Origin: Gemmatimonadales bacterium
GTDB lineage: Bacteria > Gemmatimonadota > Gemmatimonadetes > Longimicrobiales > Gaopeijiaceae
Assembly (NCBI GenBank): GCA_007695225.1
Contig: REED01000192.1
Location: 1-64,000 of the forward strand
Reading direction: 5' to 3'
DNA: 64,000 nt
Part shown: piece after piece, positions 27,624-39,950 of the stretch
Layout: the number at the start of each line of letters is the position of its first letter
Position numbering within the stretch: position 1 is the first letter of the stretch
Program-made: the position numbers and the translations under genes
The notes under the pieces: model-generated
Databases searched by the model: none
What the model saw: the letters and a program-made list of their open reading frames with translations, nothing else
What the model was told of the DNA's origin: nothing

Positions 27624-29681
27624 ATGAGCGTATCCGACTCCGCCCCTCTCTCTGAATCCTCCTCCACCCTCCCCACCGAGGGCCGGCGCCGCGTCCAGGT
27701 CGACGCGGTGGCGCCGGAGGTGGATGGTGGACGATTTCCCGTGCGCCGGGAGGTGGGGGAGCGCCTCGTGGTGGAGGCTTCGGTCTTCGCCGACGGTCAC
27801 GACCGAGTCGCCGCGGTGCTCCTTCATCGACCCACCGGCCATCGGAGCTGGACCGAGACCCTCATGGAACCCCTGGGGAATGACCGGTGGCGTGCCGACT
27901 TCTCCCTGGACGGGCTGGGTCGGATGGAGTATACCGTGCTCGGGTGGGTGGATGCCTTCCGGACCTGGGCCGCGGATCTGGCCCAGTGGATCGGGGCAGG
28001 GGTGGATGTCTCCCTCCAGCTCGAAGAGGGGGCCCGCCTGGTGGAGGCTGCGGTCGACCGCGCGGAAGGCGACGATGCGGCGCAGCTCGAAGGGTGGGTC
28101 GAGCGGTTGCGGGCCTGGTCGACCGAACCCGGGCTCGCTGACGATCCCTCCCCCCTCGCCACGGACGCCGGACCCCTGTCGGGGACCCTGCCTTCCCTCA
28201 TGGCCCGGTACCCGGATCGGAGTCTGTCCAGCCGGTATGATCGGATCCTGGAGGTGGCAGTGGACCGGGAGCGGGCACGGTTCAGCGCCTGGTACGAGTT
28301 CTTTCCCCGCTCCACGGCGGGAGAGGCCGGTGGGCACGGGACCTTCCGCGATGCTCAGCGCATGCTTCCGTACATCAGGGAGATGGGTTTTGACGTGGTG
28401 TACCTTCCCCCCATCCACCCTGTGGGGCGAGTCCGGCGGAAGGGGCCCAACAACCGGGTCGATTCCGCCCCCGGTGACCCTGGGAGCCCCTGGGCCATCG
28501 GCGCAGCGGAAGGAGGCCACACCGCGATCCATCCTGAACTGGGCAGCCTCCGGGACTTCCTCGAATTTCGGGAGGAGGCGGAAACGCAGGGGCTCGAGGT
28601 AGCGCTGGACGTTGCGTTCCAGTGTGCGCCCGACCACCCCTGGGTGAAGGCACATCCCGAGTGGTTCCGGCACCGTCCCGACGGGTCCATCCGCCATGCC
28701 GAGAATCCGCCGAAGAAGTACGAGGACATCTTCCCCCTGGACTTCGAGTCCGAGGACTGGCCGGGTCTCTGGAAGGCGCTTCACGGGGTCTTCACCTTCT
28801 GGATGGACCAGGGGGTCCGGATCTTCCGGGTCGACAATCCCCACACCAAGGCACTTCCCTTCTGGGAGTGGGTCATCGAAGAACTCAAGGAGAAGGACCC
28901 GGGCGTCATCCTCCTTTCCGAGGCCTTCACCCGTCCCGCCATGATGTATCGGCTGGCGAAGCTGGGGTTCACCCAGTCCTATACCTATTTCGCCTGGCGG
29001 AACACCCGGCGGGAACTCGTGGAGTACATGGAGGAGCTGACGACCACCGAGGTGCGCGAGTACTTCCGGCCCAACTTCTGGCCCAACACCCCGGACATCC
29101 TGACCGAGGCCCTCCAGGTCGGGGGCCGGCCGGCGTTCATGGCACGACTGGTATTGGCCGCGACCCTCTCCTCGAACTACGGGATCTACGGTCCCGCCTT
29201 CGAACTCATGGAGCACCGTCCCCGGGAGCCTGGGAGCGAGGAGTATCTGGATTCGGAGAAGTACCAGTTCCGGCAGTGGGAGCTGGACCGGGCCGACAGC
29301 CTCCACCCCTTCATCGCCCGGGTGAACCGGATCCGCCGGGAGAATCCGGCGCTGCAGCGGAATGACACGCTCCACTTCCACCCGTTGGACAACGAAAAGC
29401 TCCTGGCCTGGAGCAAGCAGGACCGGGAGGGAGAGAACCGGATGGTCATGGTGGTGAACCTGGATCCCCATCACACCCAGAGCGGGTGGCTGGAGTTGGA
29501 TCACCTCGTTCTGGGAATGGACCCCGAGGAGTCCTACCAGGTCCACGACCTCCTGGCCGGTGGGCGATACCTGTGGGAGCCGGGCCGGAACTTCGTGCAA
29601 TTGGACCCCCGCATCTCGCCCGCCCACATCTTCCGGGTCACCAGGCGCCTCCGGACCGAGGGGGACTTTGAGTACTACTGA
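27624..29681 (+). CDS. glgE: Alpha-1,4-glucan:maltose-1-phosphate maltosyltransferase (GH13_3)
   Basis: 'RFSAWYEFFPRS', 'MGFDVVYLPPIHPVGRVRRKGPNN', 'FRVDNPHTKALPFWEWVI', 'LLSEAFTRPAMMYRLAKLGFTQSYTYFAWRN', 'NFWPNTPDILTEALQ'. Confidence 0.95.
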   Translation: MSVSDSAPLSESSSTLPTEGRRRVQVDAVAPEVDGGRFPVRREVGERLVVEASVFADGHDRVAAVLLHRPTGHRSWTETLMEPLGNDRWRADFSLDGLGRMEYTVLGWVDAFRTWAADLAQWIGAGVDVSLQLEEGARLVEAAVDRAEGDDAAQLEGWVERLRAWSTEPGLADDPSPLATDAGPLSGTLPSLMARYPDRSLSSRYDRILEVAVDRERARFSAWYEFFPRSTAGEAGGHGTFRDAQRMLPYIREMGFDVVYLPPIHPVGRVRRKGPNNRVDSAPGDPGSPWAIGAAEGGHTAIHPELGSLRDFLEFREEAETQGLEVALDVAFQCAPDHPWVKAHPEWFRHRPDGSIRHAENPPKKYEDIFPLDFESEDWPGLWKALHGVFTFWMDQGVRIFRVDNPHTKALPFWEWVIEELKEKDPGVILLSEAFTRPAMMYRLAKLGFTQSYTYFAWRNTRRELVEYMEELTTTEVREYFRPNFWPNTPDILTEALQVGGRPAFMARLVLAATLSSNYGIYGPAFELMEHRPREPGSEEYLDSEKYQFRQWELDRADSLHPFIARVNRIRRENPALQRNDTLHFHPLDNEKLLAWSKQDREGENRMVMVVNLDPHHTQSGWLELDHLVLGMDPEESYQVHDLLAGGRYLWEPGRNFVQLDPRISPAHIFRVTRRLRTEGDFEYY

Positions 29682-29739
29682 CCCGCCACATTCGAATCAT
29701 TCCCCCTGACACCCCTCCGATTTCTCCGCGAGCGATTCC

Positions 29740-32700
29740 ATGAACCCCATCGACGCAGGCGAGCCTATCCTCCGGGAAGACCCACTCTGGTACAAGGACG
29801 CCGTCATCTACGAACTGCACGTGCGCTCCTTCTTCGACGCCAATGGGGACGGGGTCGGAGACTTCCAGGGGCTCACCCGGAAGCTGGGGTACCTGGAGGA
29901 CCTGGGGGTCACCGCGATCTGGCTCCTCCCCTTCTACCCGTCTCCCCTCCGCGACGATGGCTACGACATCGCCGATTACCGAAGTGTGAACCCGGACTAC
30001 GGCACCCTGGACGACTTTCGCGTCTTCCTGGAAGAGGCCCATCGCCGGGGCCTCCGGGTCATCACCGAACTGGTGATCAACCACACATCGGACCAGCACC
30101 CCTGGTTCCAGCGTGCGCGGCGGGCACCCCGGGGGAGCCCGGAACGGGAGTTCTACGTCTGGAGCGACGATCCCCGGAAGTACTCCGAGGCTCGGATCAT
30201 CTTCCAGGATTTCGAGCCCTCCAACTGGACCTGGGACCCCCAGGCCGAGGCCTATTACTGGCACCGTTTCTTCCACCACCAGCCGGATCTCAACTTCGAC
30301 AACCCGGTGGTGCAGGAGGAACTCCTGAGAATCCTCGACTTCTGGCTCGAGATGGGGGTGGACGGCCTGCGTCTGGACGCCATCCCCTACCTCTACCAGC
30401 GGGAGGGGACCAACTGCGAGAACCTCCCCGAGACCCATGCCTTCCTGAAGCGCCTCCGGGCCCACGTGGACCGGAAGCACCCCGGACGCATGCTCCTGGC
30501 CGAGGCGAACCAGTGGCCGGAAGACGCCGCCGCCTACTTCGGGGACGGGGACGAATGCCACATGAACTTCCACTTTCCCCTGATGCCTCGGCTCTTCATG
30601 TCGGTGCGCATGGAGGACCGCTTCCCCATTCAGGACATCCTGGACCAGACCCCCACCATCCCGGAGAACTGCCAGTGGGGGCTCTTCCTGAGGAACCACG
30701 ACGAACTCACCCTGGAGATGGTGACGGACGAGGAACGGGACTTCATGTACCGGATGTACGCCGAGGACCACACGGCCCGGATCAACCTGGGCATCCGGCG
30801 GCGCCTGGCCCCCCTCCTGAGCAACAGCCGACGGAACATCGAGCTTTTGAACTCCCTGCTCCTCTCCCTTCCGGGCACACCCATCCTCTACTACGGAGAC
30901 GAGATCGGGATGGGGGACAACATCTACCTGGGAGATCGGCACGGGGTGCGCACTCCCATGCAGTGGGCGGGGGATCGGAACGCCGGATTCTCCGCCGCAA
31001 ATCCCCAGAAGCTCTTCCTCCCGGTGATCATCGATCCCGAGCACCACTATGAGGCGGTCAATGTGGAGGCGCAGCAGCGAAACCCCAGCTCGCTCCTCTG
31101 GTGGATGCGTCGTCTCATCGCCCTCCGGAGACGTCACCCGGCCTTTGGCCGGGGAACCCTGGAGTGGGTCCCGCACGACAACCACAGGGTCCTGGCCTTC
31201 CTGCGCCGGTATGACGGGGACACGATCCTCGTGGTGGCGAACCTGTCCCGCTTCGCCCAGCCCGTCTCCCTTCGTCTGCCCGAGCACGAGGACGTCGTGC
31301 CCATGGAGCTCTTCGGGCACACGGCCTTTCCCGCCATCGGCGAGGGTCCGTACCCCCTCACCCTGGCGGCCCACGAGTTCCTCTGGTTCTCCCTCCAGGA
31401 GGAAGAGACCGAGGAGCGGGCGCGGGAGGGGGAGGGAGTCCGGTCCGAGAGGGCGCTTCCCCTGGTCCGTTCGGAGGGGAGCTGGACGGAGGTCCTGGAG
31501 GGGGGAGGCCAGAAGCGGATCGTCGGGACGATGGTGGAGTTCGTCCGGTCGCAGCGGTGGTTCGCCCGGAAGGGGAACGTCATCCGGAGCGGATCCGTGA
31601 CCCAGGTCATCCCCCTGGGGGGGCGCCAGGAAAGCGGAGTCCTGGTCCTTCTCGAGTTGGAGTACGTGGGCGCCGAGTCGGAGACCTATCTCGTCCCCCT
31701 GGCCTACGCCACCGGGGAAGCCGCCCGGAGCGTGGTCCAGGACCGGCCGGGTGCGGTGGCCTGGCGGGCGGTGGTGGGAGAAGAGGAAGGGGTCGTCCAC
31801 GACGGGGCCCTGAGTCCCGCCCTCTGCCGACGGCTGCTGGAGTTGGTGGCCCGTGGTGAGAAGGTCGGAGGTGGTGCACTGGAACTCGGGGGGGTTCCCT
31901 ACCTGGATGCCGAGATCCTCCTGGAGGAAGAAGAGCAAGGGATCCCTCCTCTTCTGGGCAGTGGGGATCAGAGCAACACCTCGTTGATCTACGGCGACCG
32001 CTGGATCCTGAAGCTGTACCGCCGGGTCCAGCGGGGTCCGAATCCCGATGTGGAAGTGGGGCGCTTCCTCCGGGACGTGGAGTTCGACGGCACCCCGGAA
32101 TTGGTGGGTGCCCTGGAGCTCCGGGACGAGGGACGTCCCTTCGCGGCGGCCGGTGTTCTCCACCGGTTTGCCCCCAACCGAGGGGACGCCTGGACCTTCG
32201 CCCTCGATGCCCTCGGCCGCTACTTCGAGGCCGGACTGGCGGGGGAGGAGAGTCCCGAGGCGCTACCCCTCCCTGGGGACATGCTCACCCGGGCTCGGGC
32301 GCGCCTGGAGGGGGAGGAGGTTCCACAGGCGGTCCATGAACTCCTGGGTTCCTTCCTGGAATCCAGCAGGAGGCTGGGCCACGTTACCGGAAAGCTCCAC
32401 GAGGCCCTCGCCTCCCGGTCCGACCCGGAGGCCTTCCGGCCCGAGCCATTCTCCACCCTCTACCAGCGGTCCCTCTATCAGTCCATCCGCAGCCTTCTGG
32501 GGACGACCCTCCGGGTCCTGGAGGACCACTCCGGTCGGCTGGGCGAGGAGGAGCGGGGGACGGCGCGCCGGATCACGCGGGCGGCGCCCCGCATCCTGCG
32601 CCGGTTCGAGGCCCTTCTGGAGAGCCGCTTCGACGGATGGCGGATCCGCGTACATGGAGACCTGCATCTGGGCCAGATCCTGAACGCCGACCCGGGCTTC

Positions 32701-33126
32701 CAGATCATCGACTTCGAGGGGGAGCCCGATCGCTCCCTCGGGGAGCGGCGACTGAAGCGGTCCCCCCTCCGGGATGTGGCGGGGATGCTCCGCTCCTTCG
32801 ACTACGCCACCCGCACTGCGCTCCGGGGGCTCCCGGAGAAAGGGCTGGTCCTTACCCCCGGGGACCCCAGGGCCGTGGCGTTGGCCCGGGTCGGATCCCA
32901 GTGGGCCGGAGTGGAATTCCTGGCGGGCTACCTGGAGTCGCCCCGGGTTCGGGAACTCCTCCCGGGGGATCCTGCGGCGCTCCGTCACCTCCTGGATCTC
33001 TTCGTCCTCGAGAAGGCGCTCTATGAGCTCCGGTACGAGATCGGCAACCGGCCGGGGTGGGCGGGGATCCCCCTGGAGGGCATCGCCGCACTGATCCGGG
33101 ACGGAGTGGAGGGGGCATGGGGATGA
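29740..33126 (+). CDS. treS: Trehalose synthase (maltose alpha-D-glucosyltransferase) - maltokinase fusion (TreS-Pep2/Mak)
   Basis: '[64 protein letters not shown]'; C-terminal '[36 protein letters not shown]' and '[55 protein letters not shown]'. Confidence 0.95.
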   Translation: MNPIDAGEPILREDPLWYKDAVIYELHVRSFFDANGDGVGDFQGLTRKLGYLEDLGVTAIWLLPFYPSPLRDDGYDIADYRSVNPDYGTLDDFRVFLEEAHRRGLRVITELVINHTSDQHPWFQRARRAPRGSPEREFYVWSDDPRKYSEARIIFQDFEPSNWTWDPQAEAYYWHRFFHHQPDLNFDNPVVQEELLRILDFWLEMGVDGLRLDAIPYLYQREGTNCENLPETHAFLKRLRAHVDRKHPGRMLLAEANQWPEDAAAYFGDGDECHMNFHFPLMPRLFMSVRMEDRFPIQDILDQTPTIPENCQWGLFLRNHDELTLEMVTDEERDFMYRMYAEDHTARINLGIRRRLAPLLSNSRRNIELLNSLLLSLPGTPILYYGDEIGMGDNIYLGDRHGVRTPMQWAGDRNAGFSAANPQKLFLPVIIDPEHHYEAVNVEAQQRNPSSLLWWMRRLIALRRRHPAFGRGTLEWVPHDNHRVLAFLRRYDGDTILVVANLSRFAQPVSLRLPEHEDVVPMELFGHTAFPAIGEGPYPLTLAAHEFLWFSLQEEETEERAREGEGVRSERALPLVRSEGSWTEVLEGGGQKRIVGTMVEFVRSQRWFARKGNVIRSGSVTQVIPLGGRQESGVLVLLELEYVGAESETYLVPLAYATGEAARSVVQDRPGAVAWRAVVGEEEGVVHDGALSPALCRRLLELVARGEKVGGGALELGGVPYLDAEILLEEEEQGIPPLLGSGDQSNTSLIYGDRWILKLYRRVQRGPNPDVEVGRFLRDVEFDGTPELVGALELRDEGRPFAAAGVLHRFAPNRGDAWTFALDALGRYFEAGLAGEESPEALPLPGDMLTRARARLEGEEVPQAVHELLGSFLESSRRLGHVTGKLHEALASRSDPEAFRPEPFSTLYQRSLYQSIRSLLGTTLRVLEDHSGRLGEEERGTARRITRAAPRILRRFEALLESRFDGWRIRVHGDLHLGQILNADPGFQIIDFEGEPDRSLGERRLKRSPLRDVAGMLRSFDYATRTALRGLPEKGLVLTPGDPRAVALARVGSQWAGVEFLAGYLESPRVRELLPGDPAALRHLLDLFVLEKALYELRYEIGNRPGWAGIPLEGIAALIRDGVEGAWG

Positions 33127-36100
33127 CCTCCCTTCCGGAGGACGAACACGGGACGTCCAAGGTGTCCCTGGAGGCCGACGGGGGAGGGGCGCGCAACTCA
33201 CTGGAGCGCCTGGCCCGCCTCTGGGGCGTGGAGTGCAGCCACCAGGACGGCTTCGAGCGCCACATCCGTCCCGCCTCCGAGGTCCTTCTGGCTCTGCTCA
33301 GCGAACTGGGCGCACCGGTCGCCCGCATGTCCGATGTTCCGGACGCCGTCCGGGAGCGGGAGGCGGAGCGGGCCGGGGAGCGGGTTCCCCCCGTGACCGT
33401 GGCCTGGTTGGGAGCCGGGGGGAGACTGCCTCGGCGTCCGGGCCTTCCCGCCGAAGGGACGGTGGAGCTTCGGGTGACCACCGAGGGGGGAGACCTCCTG
33501 GAGTCGGTCGCCCGAATCGGTCGGCGGGGGATCCCCCTCCCGGAGGGGCTTCCCCCAGGGTACCACCGGGTGCGGGTCACCGGCGCAGGCTGGTCCGATT
33601 CCACCCTCCTGATGGTGGCGCCGCCGCAGGTCTTCGGTGGGGAGGGGCCCGGGGGGGAACCGGTGCGGGAGTGGGGGAGCTTCCTTCCCCTGCACGCGCT
33701 CCGCACCGGGCGGGACTGGGGGACGGGAGACCTGACGGACCTGGAGGAGCTCCTGTCCTGGACGGCGGAGCGGGGGGGGCAGGTGGTGGGCACGCTCCCT
33801 CTCATGGCCGCCTACCTGGATCGGCCCCTGGAACCCAGCCCCTACGCTCCGGTGAGCCGGCTCTTCTGGAACGAGCTCTTCCTGGATCCGAGACGCCTCC
33901 CGGAGTGGCACCAGGCGTCGGAGCTGCGGCGCCACGCGGCTTCCCCAGAGATCCGGGAACGCGTTCGCCAGCTCCGGGAGGGGGGGGCCGTGGAGTACCG
34001 AAAGGCCTACCTCCTTCGCACGGAGTTCCTGGGGCCCCTGGCAGAGATCTGGCGCAAGGAGGGCGGCCTCGAGGATCCGGCATTCCAGTCCTTCCTCCGG
34101 AGGAATCCCGAGGCTCTGCGCTACGCCGCCTTCCGGGCCACCGTGGACGCACGGGGGGAGACGTGGGGGCGTTGGCCCTCCCACTGGCGGGCGTCGGGAA
34201 TCCCGGATGGGGCGTATCGCCGGAGCGACTGCTGCCGCCATCTCTACGCCCAGTTCCGTTTCGAGGAGCAGTTGGACGCGGTGGTGGCCCGGGGTGCGGC
34301 GGGGCTCTACCTCGACCTTCCCCTGGGGGCCCACCCCGAGGGGTTCGATGTCTGGGCCCATCCCCGTCTCTTCGCAGGCGGCGCCTCCTTGGGCGCCCCC
34401 CCGGACGCCTTCTATGAAGACGGCCAGGACTGGGGACTTCCACCGGTCCGTCCCGCGGAGGCCCAGGCCCAGGGCCACCTCCACTTCCGACGAGTGCTGG
34501 GGAAGCTCCTTGCCCGGGCCCGATATCTTCGCATCGACCACGTCATGGGGCTCCACCGACTCTACTGGGTCCCAACGGGACGGACGGCGGCGGAGGGGGC
34601 CTATGTGCGGTATCCGACGGACGAGCTCTACGCGATCCTTGCCCTGGAGTCCCACCGACATGAGACCGTCCTGGTGGGTGAGGACCTGGGGACGGTTCCC
34701 CGGGAGGTCCGCCGGGAGATGGATCGGCGGAAGCTCAGGAGGATGTATGTGGTGCCCTTTGAGCTCCGGCCCGAAGAGGAAGGGGGCGGTCTGGCGCCGG
34801 TGCCTTCCGGGTCGGTGGCGGCTCTCAACACCCACGACATGCCCCCCTTTGCGGCGGAGTGGAAGCGGGAAGACTTCCCCTGCCGGCTCCGGAGGGCACT
34901 GGGGGAGCCGCTGCCGGGCGAGGCGCTCCCCCCGGGGAGTGGATCGGGGCCCCTGGAGGTGCTGGAGAGGGCGTTGACATGGCTGGGCCGGAGTCCGGCG
35001 GGGCTGGTCCTGGTGAACCTGGAGGATCTCTGGTTGGAGGAGGCCCCGCAGAACGTCCCGGGAACGCCGGGGATGGAGAACTGGCGGCGGAAGGCGAAGC
35101 TCCCCCTGGATTCCTTCCCCCGCCATGGGGCGGTGACAGGGATCCTGGAGAGCCTCCGGAGGGCCCGCGTCCTGTCCTGCGCCTCTCCAGCTCCAGCCAC
35201 GGGAGAGGAGACGGGAGGTTCGGGGGGAGATGCGACGGAACGTTCGACGAGAAGTTCGACGGAGAACAGGGAGATGAGGATGGCGAAGGAAACCGGAACG
35301 GGAGCACCGGCAGAGGCGGAGGCGGGAGATGGGCCGGGGGTGCCGTCGCTCCTGAGCGATGACGACCTGCACCTCTTCAACGAGGGGACCCACAACCGAC
35401 TGTATCGGAAGCTGGGGGCCCACCTCTCCCGGGATCCGGAACGGCCGGGGACCCACTTCGCCGTGTGGGCCCCCTCGGCGGAACGCGTCTCGGTGGTGGG
35501 CGACTTCAACGGGTGGGATGGGGAGGCGAGCCCCCTCGTTCACCGGGGAAGCTCCGGCATCTGGGAGGGATTTGAGCCCGGGGTGGAGAAGGGGGCCCAC
35601 TACAAATACGACATCCGGTCCCGATACGGCGGCTACCGGGTGCTCAAGGCGGACCCCTTCGGCTTCCGACACGAGGTGCCGCCGGGTACGGCATCGGTGG
35701 TCTGGGACCTGGACTACGCTTGGGGCGATGGGGAATGGATGGAGAGCCGCCGGGAGCGGAACGCCTCCGACGCGCCCCTTTCCATCTACGAGGTCCACCT
35801 GGGATCCTGGCGGCGGGATCCCGACGACCGGGGGCGCCTCCTGGGATATCGGGAGGTGGCCTCCCGGTTGGCCGCCTACGTCCGGGAGATGGGCTTCACC
35901 CACGTGCAGTTCATGCCCCTCACGGAGCATCCCTTCTACGGATCGTGGGGCTACCAGACCACCGGGTACTTCGCTCCCTCCAGCCGGTACGGCTCACCCC
36001 AGGACTTCATGTACCTGGTGGACCATCTCCACCAGGAGGGGATCGGGGTCTTCCTCGACTGGGTTCCATCCCACTTCCCCTCGGACGAGCACGGCCTCGC

Positions 36101-37244
36101 CTATTTTGACGGGACCCACCTCTTCGAGCACGCCGACCCCCGCCAGGGGTTCCACCCGGATTGGGAGAGTCTGATCTTCAACTATGGGCGGGCGGAGGTC
36201 CGTGCCTTTCTCCTGAGCAGCGCCCTCTTCTGGCTGGAGCATTTCCACGTGGACGGGCTCCGCGTTGATGCCGTCGCTTCCATGCTCTACCTCGACTATT
36301 CCCGCAAGGAGGGCGAGTGGATCCCCAATCGCCATGGGGGTCGGGAGAACCTGGAGGCCATCGATTTCCTGCGCAGGCTCAACGAGGACGTCTACGGCAG
36401 CCATCCCGACGTGCAGACCATGGCGGAGGAGTCCACCGCCTGGCCCATGGTTTCCCGTCCCACCTACCTGGGAGGGCTGGGGTTCGGGATGAAGTGGGAC
36501 ATGGGGTGGATGCACGACACCCTCCTCTACCTCTCCAGGGACCCGGTCCACCGCCGCCATCACCACGACGAGATCACCTTCCGGGCCCTCTACGCCTTCA
36601 ACGAGAACTTCGTACTTCCCCTTTCCCACGACGAAGTGGTCCACGGAAAGGGATCCCTGCTGAATCGGATGCCTGGCGACGCCTGGCAGAAACGGGCGAA
36701 CCTCCGCACCCTCCTGGCCTACCAGTTCCTCCAGTCGGGGAAGAAGCTTCTCTTCATGGGAGGGGAATTCGGACAGTGGCGGGAGTGGGGTCACGACGGA
36801 GAGTTGGAGTGGGACCTCCTGGCCCAGCCGGAACACCTCGGCATCCAACGCCTGGTGAGGGACCTGAATCATCTCTATGTCGAGACGGGGGTTCTCCACC
36901 GGTGGGACTTCCAATCCGAGGGGTTCGAGTGGGTCGATGCCCATGACCACGAGCACAGCGTGCTGGCCTTCCTCCGGAGGGAGCCCGAGGGCCACGGAGA
37001 ACCGCCCCTGCTCGCGGTTTTCAACTTCACGCCCATCCCCTGGGAGAACCACCGGGTGGGGGTTCCCCTGGAAGGACATTGGAGGGAGGTCCTGAACACC
37101 GACAGCCAGGAGTATGGGGGGAGCGGTCGGGGGAACCTGGGGGGGATCTCTTCCGACCCGGTGCCGGCCCACGGGCGGTTCCACTCCCTGACCCTCTCCC
37201 TCCCGCCGCTGGCGGCGGTGGTCTTCGAAGGACCCGCTTCTTGA
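33123..37244 (+). CDS. 4-alpha-glucanotransferase (MalQ, GH77) - 1,4-alpha-glucan branching enzyme (GlgB, GH13) fusion
   Basis: ATGA overlap with treS (ATG 33117 also possible). GH77: '[17 protein letters not shown]', '[18 protein letters not shown]', '[14 protein letters not shown]'. GlgB: '[22 protein letters not shown]', '[45 protein letters not shown]', '[13 protein letters not shown]', '[16 protein letters not shown]'. One uninterrupted frame. Confidence 0.93.
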   Translation: MTSLPEDEHGTSKVSLEADGGGARNSLERLARLWGVECSHQDGFERHIRPASEVLLALLSELGAPVARMSDVPDAVREREAERAGERVPPVTVAWLGAGGRLPRRPGLPAEGTVELRVTTEGGDLLESVARIGRRGIPLPEGLPPGYHRVRVTGAGWSDSTLLMVAPPQVFGGEGPGGEPVREWGSFLPLHALRTGRDWGTGDLTDLEELLSWTAERGGQVVGTLPLMAAYLDRPLEPSPYAPVSRLFWNELFLDPRRLPEWHQASELRRHAASPEIRERVRQLREGGAVEYRKAYLLRTEFLGPLAEIWRKEGGLEDPAFQSFLRRNPEALRYAAFRATVDARGETWGRWPSHWRASGIPDGAYRRSDCCRHLYAQFRFEEQLDAVVARGAAGLYLDLPLGAHPEGFDVWAHPRLFAGGASLGAPPDAFYEDGQDWGLPPVRPAEAQAQGHLHFRRVLGKLLARARYLRIDHVMGLHRLYWVPTGRTAAEGAYVRYPTDELYAILALESHRHETVLVGEDLGTVPREVRREMDRRKLRRMYVVPFELRPEEEGGGLAPVPSGSVAALNTHDMPPFAAEWKREDFPCRLRRALGEPLPGEALPPGSGSGPLEVLERALTWLGRSPAGLVLVNLEDLWLEEAPQNVPGTPGMENWRRKAKLPLDSFPRHGAVTGILESLRRARVLSCASPAPATGEETGGSGGDATERSTRSSTENREMRMAKETGTGAPAEAEAGDGPGVPSLLSDDDLHLFNEGTHNRLYRKLGAHLSRDPERPGTHFAVWAPSAERVSVVGDFNGWDGEASPLVHRGSSGIWEGFEPGVEKGAHYKYDIRSRYGGYRVLKADPFGFRHEVPPGTASVVWDLDYAWGDGEWMESRRERNASDAPLSIYEVHLGSWRRDPDDRGRLLGYREVASRLAAYVREMGFTHVQFMPLTEHPFYGSWGYQTTGYFAPSSRYGSPQDFMYLVDHLHQEGIGVFLDWVPSHFPSDEHGLAYFDGTHLFEHADPRQGFHPDWESLIFNYGRAEVRAFLLSSALFWLEHFHVDGLRVDAVASMLYLDYSRKEGEWIPNRHGGRENLEAIDFLRRLNEDVYGSHPDVQTMAEESTAWPMVSRPTYLGGLGFGMKWDMGWMHDTLLYLSRDPVHRRHHHDEITFRALYAFNENFVLPLSHDEVVHGKGSLLNRMPGDAWQKRANLRTLLAYQFLQSGKKLLFMGGEFGQWREWGHDGELEWDLLAQPEHLGIQRLVRDLNHLYVETGVLHRWDFQSEGFEWVDAHDHEHSVLAFLRREPEGHGEPPLLAVFNFTPIPWENHRVGVPLEGHWREVLNTDSQEYGGSGRGNLGGISSDPVPAHGRFHSLTLSLPPLAAVVFEGPAS

Positions 37245-39748
37245 GGCGGTACGTCTGCATCCACGGGCACTTCTACCAGCCTCCCCGGGAGAATCCGTGG
37301 CTGGAGGAGGTGGAGCGCCAGGAGTCGGCCCGTCCCTTCCACGACTGGAACGAGCGGATCTGCAGGGAGGCATACGCCCCCAATGCATTCTCGCGGATCC
37401 TCGACGGCCAGGGCCGGATCGTCCGGATCGTGAACAACTACGCCCGGATGAGCTTCAATTTCGGCCCGACCCTCCTTTCCTGGCTGGAGCGGAAGGCGCC
37501 GGAGACGTATGAGGCCATCCTTCAGGCGGACCGGCAGAGCCGGGAGCGCTTCTCGGGACACGGATCGGCGCTGGCGCAGGCCTACAACCACATGATCCTT
37601 CCCCTGGCCTCGTCCCGGGACCGGCGGACGCAGATCGCATGGGGGATCCACGATTTCCGGCATCGGTTCGGTCGCCCTCCCGAGGGGATGTGGCTCCCTG
37701 AGACCGCGGTGGACCTGGAGAGCCTCGACCTCATGGCCGAGGCGGGGATCCGGTTCACCGTCCTCGCCCCCCGGCAGGCCTCCGCGGTCAGGAACTCCCC
37801 GGACGGGGTCTGGGAGGACGTGACGGGGGAACGGGTCGATCCCAGCCAGGCCTACCGGGTGGCCCTTCCGTCGGGGCGGGAGATGGCGGTTTTCTTCTAC
37901 GATGGAGCCCTCTCCCGGGCCATTGCCTTCGAGGAGCTACTGAGCAACGGCGGGGTCCTGGCCCGACGGCTCCTGGAGGCCGGGGGGGACGGGGCTGCTC
38001 CCGGGGCCGCTCTGGGACCGGGGCTGACCCATGTCGCCACCGACGGGGAGACCTACGGCCACCACCACCGCCACGGAGAGATGGCACTCTCCTACGCACT
38101 GAAGGTCCTGGAGGAGAATCCCGACACCCGGTTGACCAACTACGGCGAATTCCTGGAACGGCATCCACCCACCCGGGAGGCCCGGATCGTGGAGGGGAGT
38201 TCCTGGAGCTGCATCCACGGGGTGGAGCGCTGGCGCTCCGACTGCGGGTGCAGCACCGGGGATCACGTGGATTGGCGCCAGGAATGGCGGGAGCCCCTAC
38301 GGGAGGCGCTGGACTGGCTCCGAGACGAACTGGAACCCCACTTCGAGGAGGCGGCGGGCGCACTCCTGCGGGATCCGTGGGGGGCCCGGGATCGGTACGT
38401 GGAAGTGGTGCTGGATCGCACGCCGGAGAATGTGGACCGATTCCTGGACCAGGAGGGGCTGCGCCCCCTGACCCCGCCGGAGCGGATCCGGGTTCTGAAG
38501 CTGTTGGAGATCCAGCGGCACGCCATGCTCATGTATACAAGCTGCGGGTGGTTCTTCGACGACCTGGCCCGCATCGAGACCCTCCAGGTGCTCCGGTACG
38601 CCGCCCGGGCCCTCCACCTGTACCAGGTCCTGGCGGGGACCGGCATGGAAGCCGAGTTCATGGACCGCCTGTCCCGGGCCCGGAGCAGCGTACCGGGGTT
38701 CGGGACCGGCGCGGACCTCTACCGGACGCGGGTGGCGCCGGACCGGGTGGAGCTCGCCAAGGTGGCCGCCCATCACGCCGTGTCTTCCCTGTTCCTGGAT
38801 GGGACAGCGGTTTCGGGGAGCCGGCACCGGGTGTATGCCTACGATGTGCGGGTGGAAGAGGCTCAGCCCGCCAGCTCCGGGGGGATCCGCCTCTCCATGG
38901 GCCGGATGGAGGTGAGCTCCACCATCACCCGGACCTCGGGGCGCTTCACCTTCGGGGTGCTCCACATGGGCGACCACCTCGTGGTGGGCGGTGTTCGGGG
39001 GTTCGAGGGGATGGAGGCCTATCAGGATCTCATCGGCAGGCTCCGGTCCCGCTTTGAAGAAGGGGATGCGCTCGAGATGATCCGGATCCTGGACCGGGAG
39101 TTCCGTGCCGCCTCCTATTCGCTGTCCTCGCTCTTCCGCGATGAGCAGGAGCGGGTCGTGGATCGGATCCTCAAGGATTCCCTTGCCGGAGCCGAGGGGG
39201 TCCTGCACAACCTGTTCGAGAGCCGGCTCCCCCTCATGCGTTTCCTGGCGGGGCTCCAGGTGCCCCAGCCTCGCCCCTTCCGGGCCGTGGGTGAGTTCAT
39301 CCTCGACCTCCGCCTCGAACGGGCGCTTGCCGCCGAACCCCCGGAGATCTCCCGGGCGGAACAACTCTTCCGGGAGGCCGAACTCACCGGGCTGCGGATG
39401 GACCGGGAACGTCTGGGGTTCGAGGCCGCAGGGGCGCTGGAGCGTACCCTCCGCCACCTGGAGCAGGAGCCGGACAACCTCCGGCTCCTGACCACCGTGC
39501 GTCGATTGGTGGCCTTCATCCGTTCGCTCCCCTTTGCCCTGGATCTCTGGGATGCCCAGAACACCTTCTTCCGCATCCTGGAGGGGGAGTTCCGTCGCCG
39601 GTTGGAGCTCGTGCGGGGGGGGGACCTCGAGCCGCTCCCCTGGATCCTGGAGTTCGGGGGCGTGGGACGGACCCTTGGCATCGCCGTCCCGGAGCCGCCG
39701 CTACCGGTGGTGGAGGCCGGAAGCGGATCCCCGGACCCCGAGAGATGA
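37241..39748 (+). CDS. GH57-family / DUF3536 protein (putative alpha-amylase/4-alpha-glucanotransferase-like)
   Basis: Likely TTG start overlapping GlgB stop (TTGA); '[39 protein letters not shown]', '[32 protein letters not shown]', '[27 protein letters not shown]'. Confidence 0.85.
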   Translation: MRRYVCIHGHFYQPPRENPWLEEVERQESARPFHDWNERICREAYAPNAFSRILDGQGRIVRIVNNYARMSFNFGPTLLSWLERKAPETYEAILQADRQSRERFSGHGSALAQAYNHMILPLASSRDRRTQIAWGIHDFRHRFGRPPEGMWLPETAVDLESLDLMAEAGIRFTVLAPRQASAVRNSPDGVWEDVTGERVDPSQAYRVALPSGREMAVFFYDGALSRAIAFEELLSNGGVLARRLLEAGGDGAAPGAALGPGLTHVATDGETYGHHHRHGEMALSYALKVLEENPDTRLTNYGEFLERHPPTREARIVEGSSWSCIHGVERWRSDCGCSTGDHVDWRQEWREPLREALDWLRDELEPHFEEAAGALLRDPWGARDRYVEVVLDRTPENVDRFLDQEGLRPLTPPERIRVLKLLEIQRHAMLMYTSCGWFFDDLARIETLQVLRYAARALHLYQVLAGTGMEAEFMDRLSRARSSVPGFGTGADLYRTRVAPDRVELAKVAAHHAVSSLFLDGTAVSGSRHRVYAYDVRVEEAQPASSGGIRLSMGRMEVSSTITRTSGRFTFGVLHMGDHLVVGGVRGFEGMEAYQDLIGRLRSRFEEGDALEMIRILDREFRAASYSLSSLFRDEQERVVDRILKDSLAGAEGVLHNLFESRLPLMRFLAGLQVPQPRPFRAVGEFILDLRLERALAAEPPEISRAEQLFREAELTGLRMDRERLGFEAAGALERTLRHLEQEPDNLRLLTTVRRLVAFIRSLPFALDLWDAQNTFFRILEGEFRRRLELVRGGDLEPLPWILEFGGVGRTLGIAVPEPPLPVVEAGSGSPDPER

Positions 39749-39784
39749 CCCGGTCCGTTCAGCGGTGACCGGGACGGCGGCCTT

Positions 39785-39950
39785 CTAGTGTGGTGAGTCA
39801 GAGATTCGCCGGCATTCGTGACCCGGCGCATCCACGGTGGCTGCGTTGCTCCGGATCGCGATAGCGGTGCTATCGCTCACCGTCGCGCCTTGCCACCGCG
39901 GCGCGCTGGGCCCCTCAGTACTTCTGCGAATCTCTGACTCACCACACTAG
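39785..39950. mobile_element. MITE-like non-coding palindromic element, 24-bp perfect terminal inverted repeats (CTAGTGTGGTGAGTCAGAGATTCG), possible TA target duplication
   Basis: Left arm 39785-39808 is the exact reverse complement of 39927-39950; co-axial inner arms CGGTGGC/GCCACCG (39835-39841/39892-39898) and GCGATAG/CTATCGC (39858-39864/39870-39876); no ORF of its own. Confidence 0.75.

Noticed and set aside
29638-32163. Very long antisense ORF (841 aa, minus) opposite treS; likewise 33198-35930, 43835-46198, 52423-54945, 14059-16242, 46699-48741, 49031-51052 and 22247-23878
   Set aside because: High-GC codon-bias shadow ORFs: no recognisable motifs, Pro/Gly/Arg/His-rich composition, and fully opposite strongly supported CDSs.
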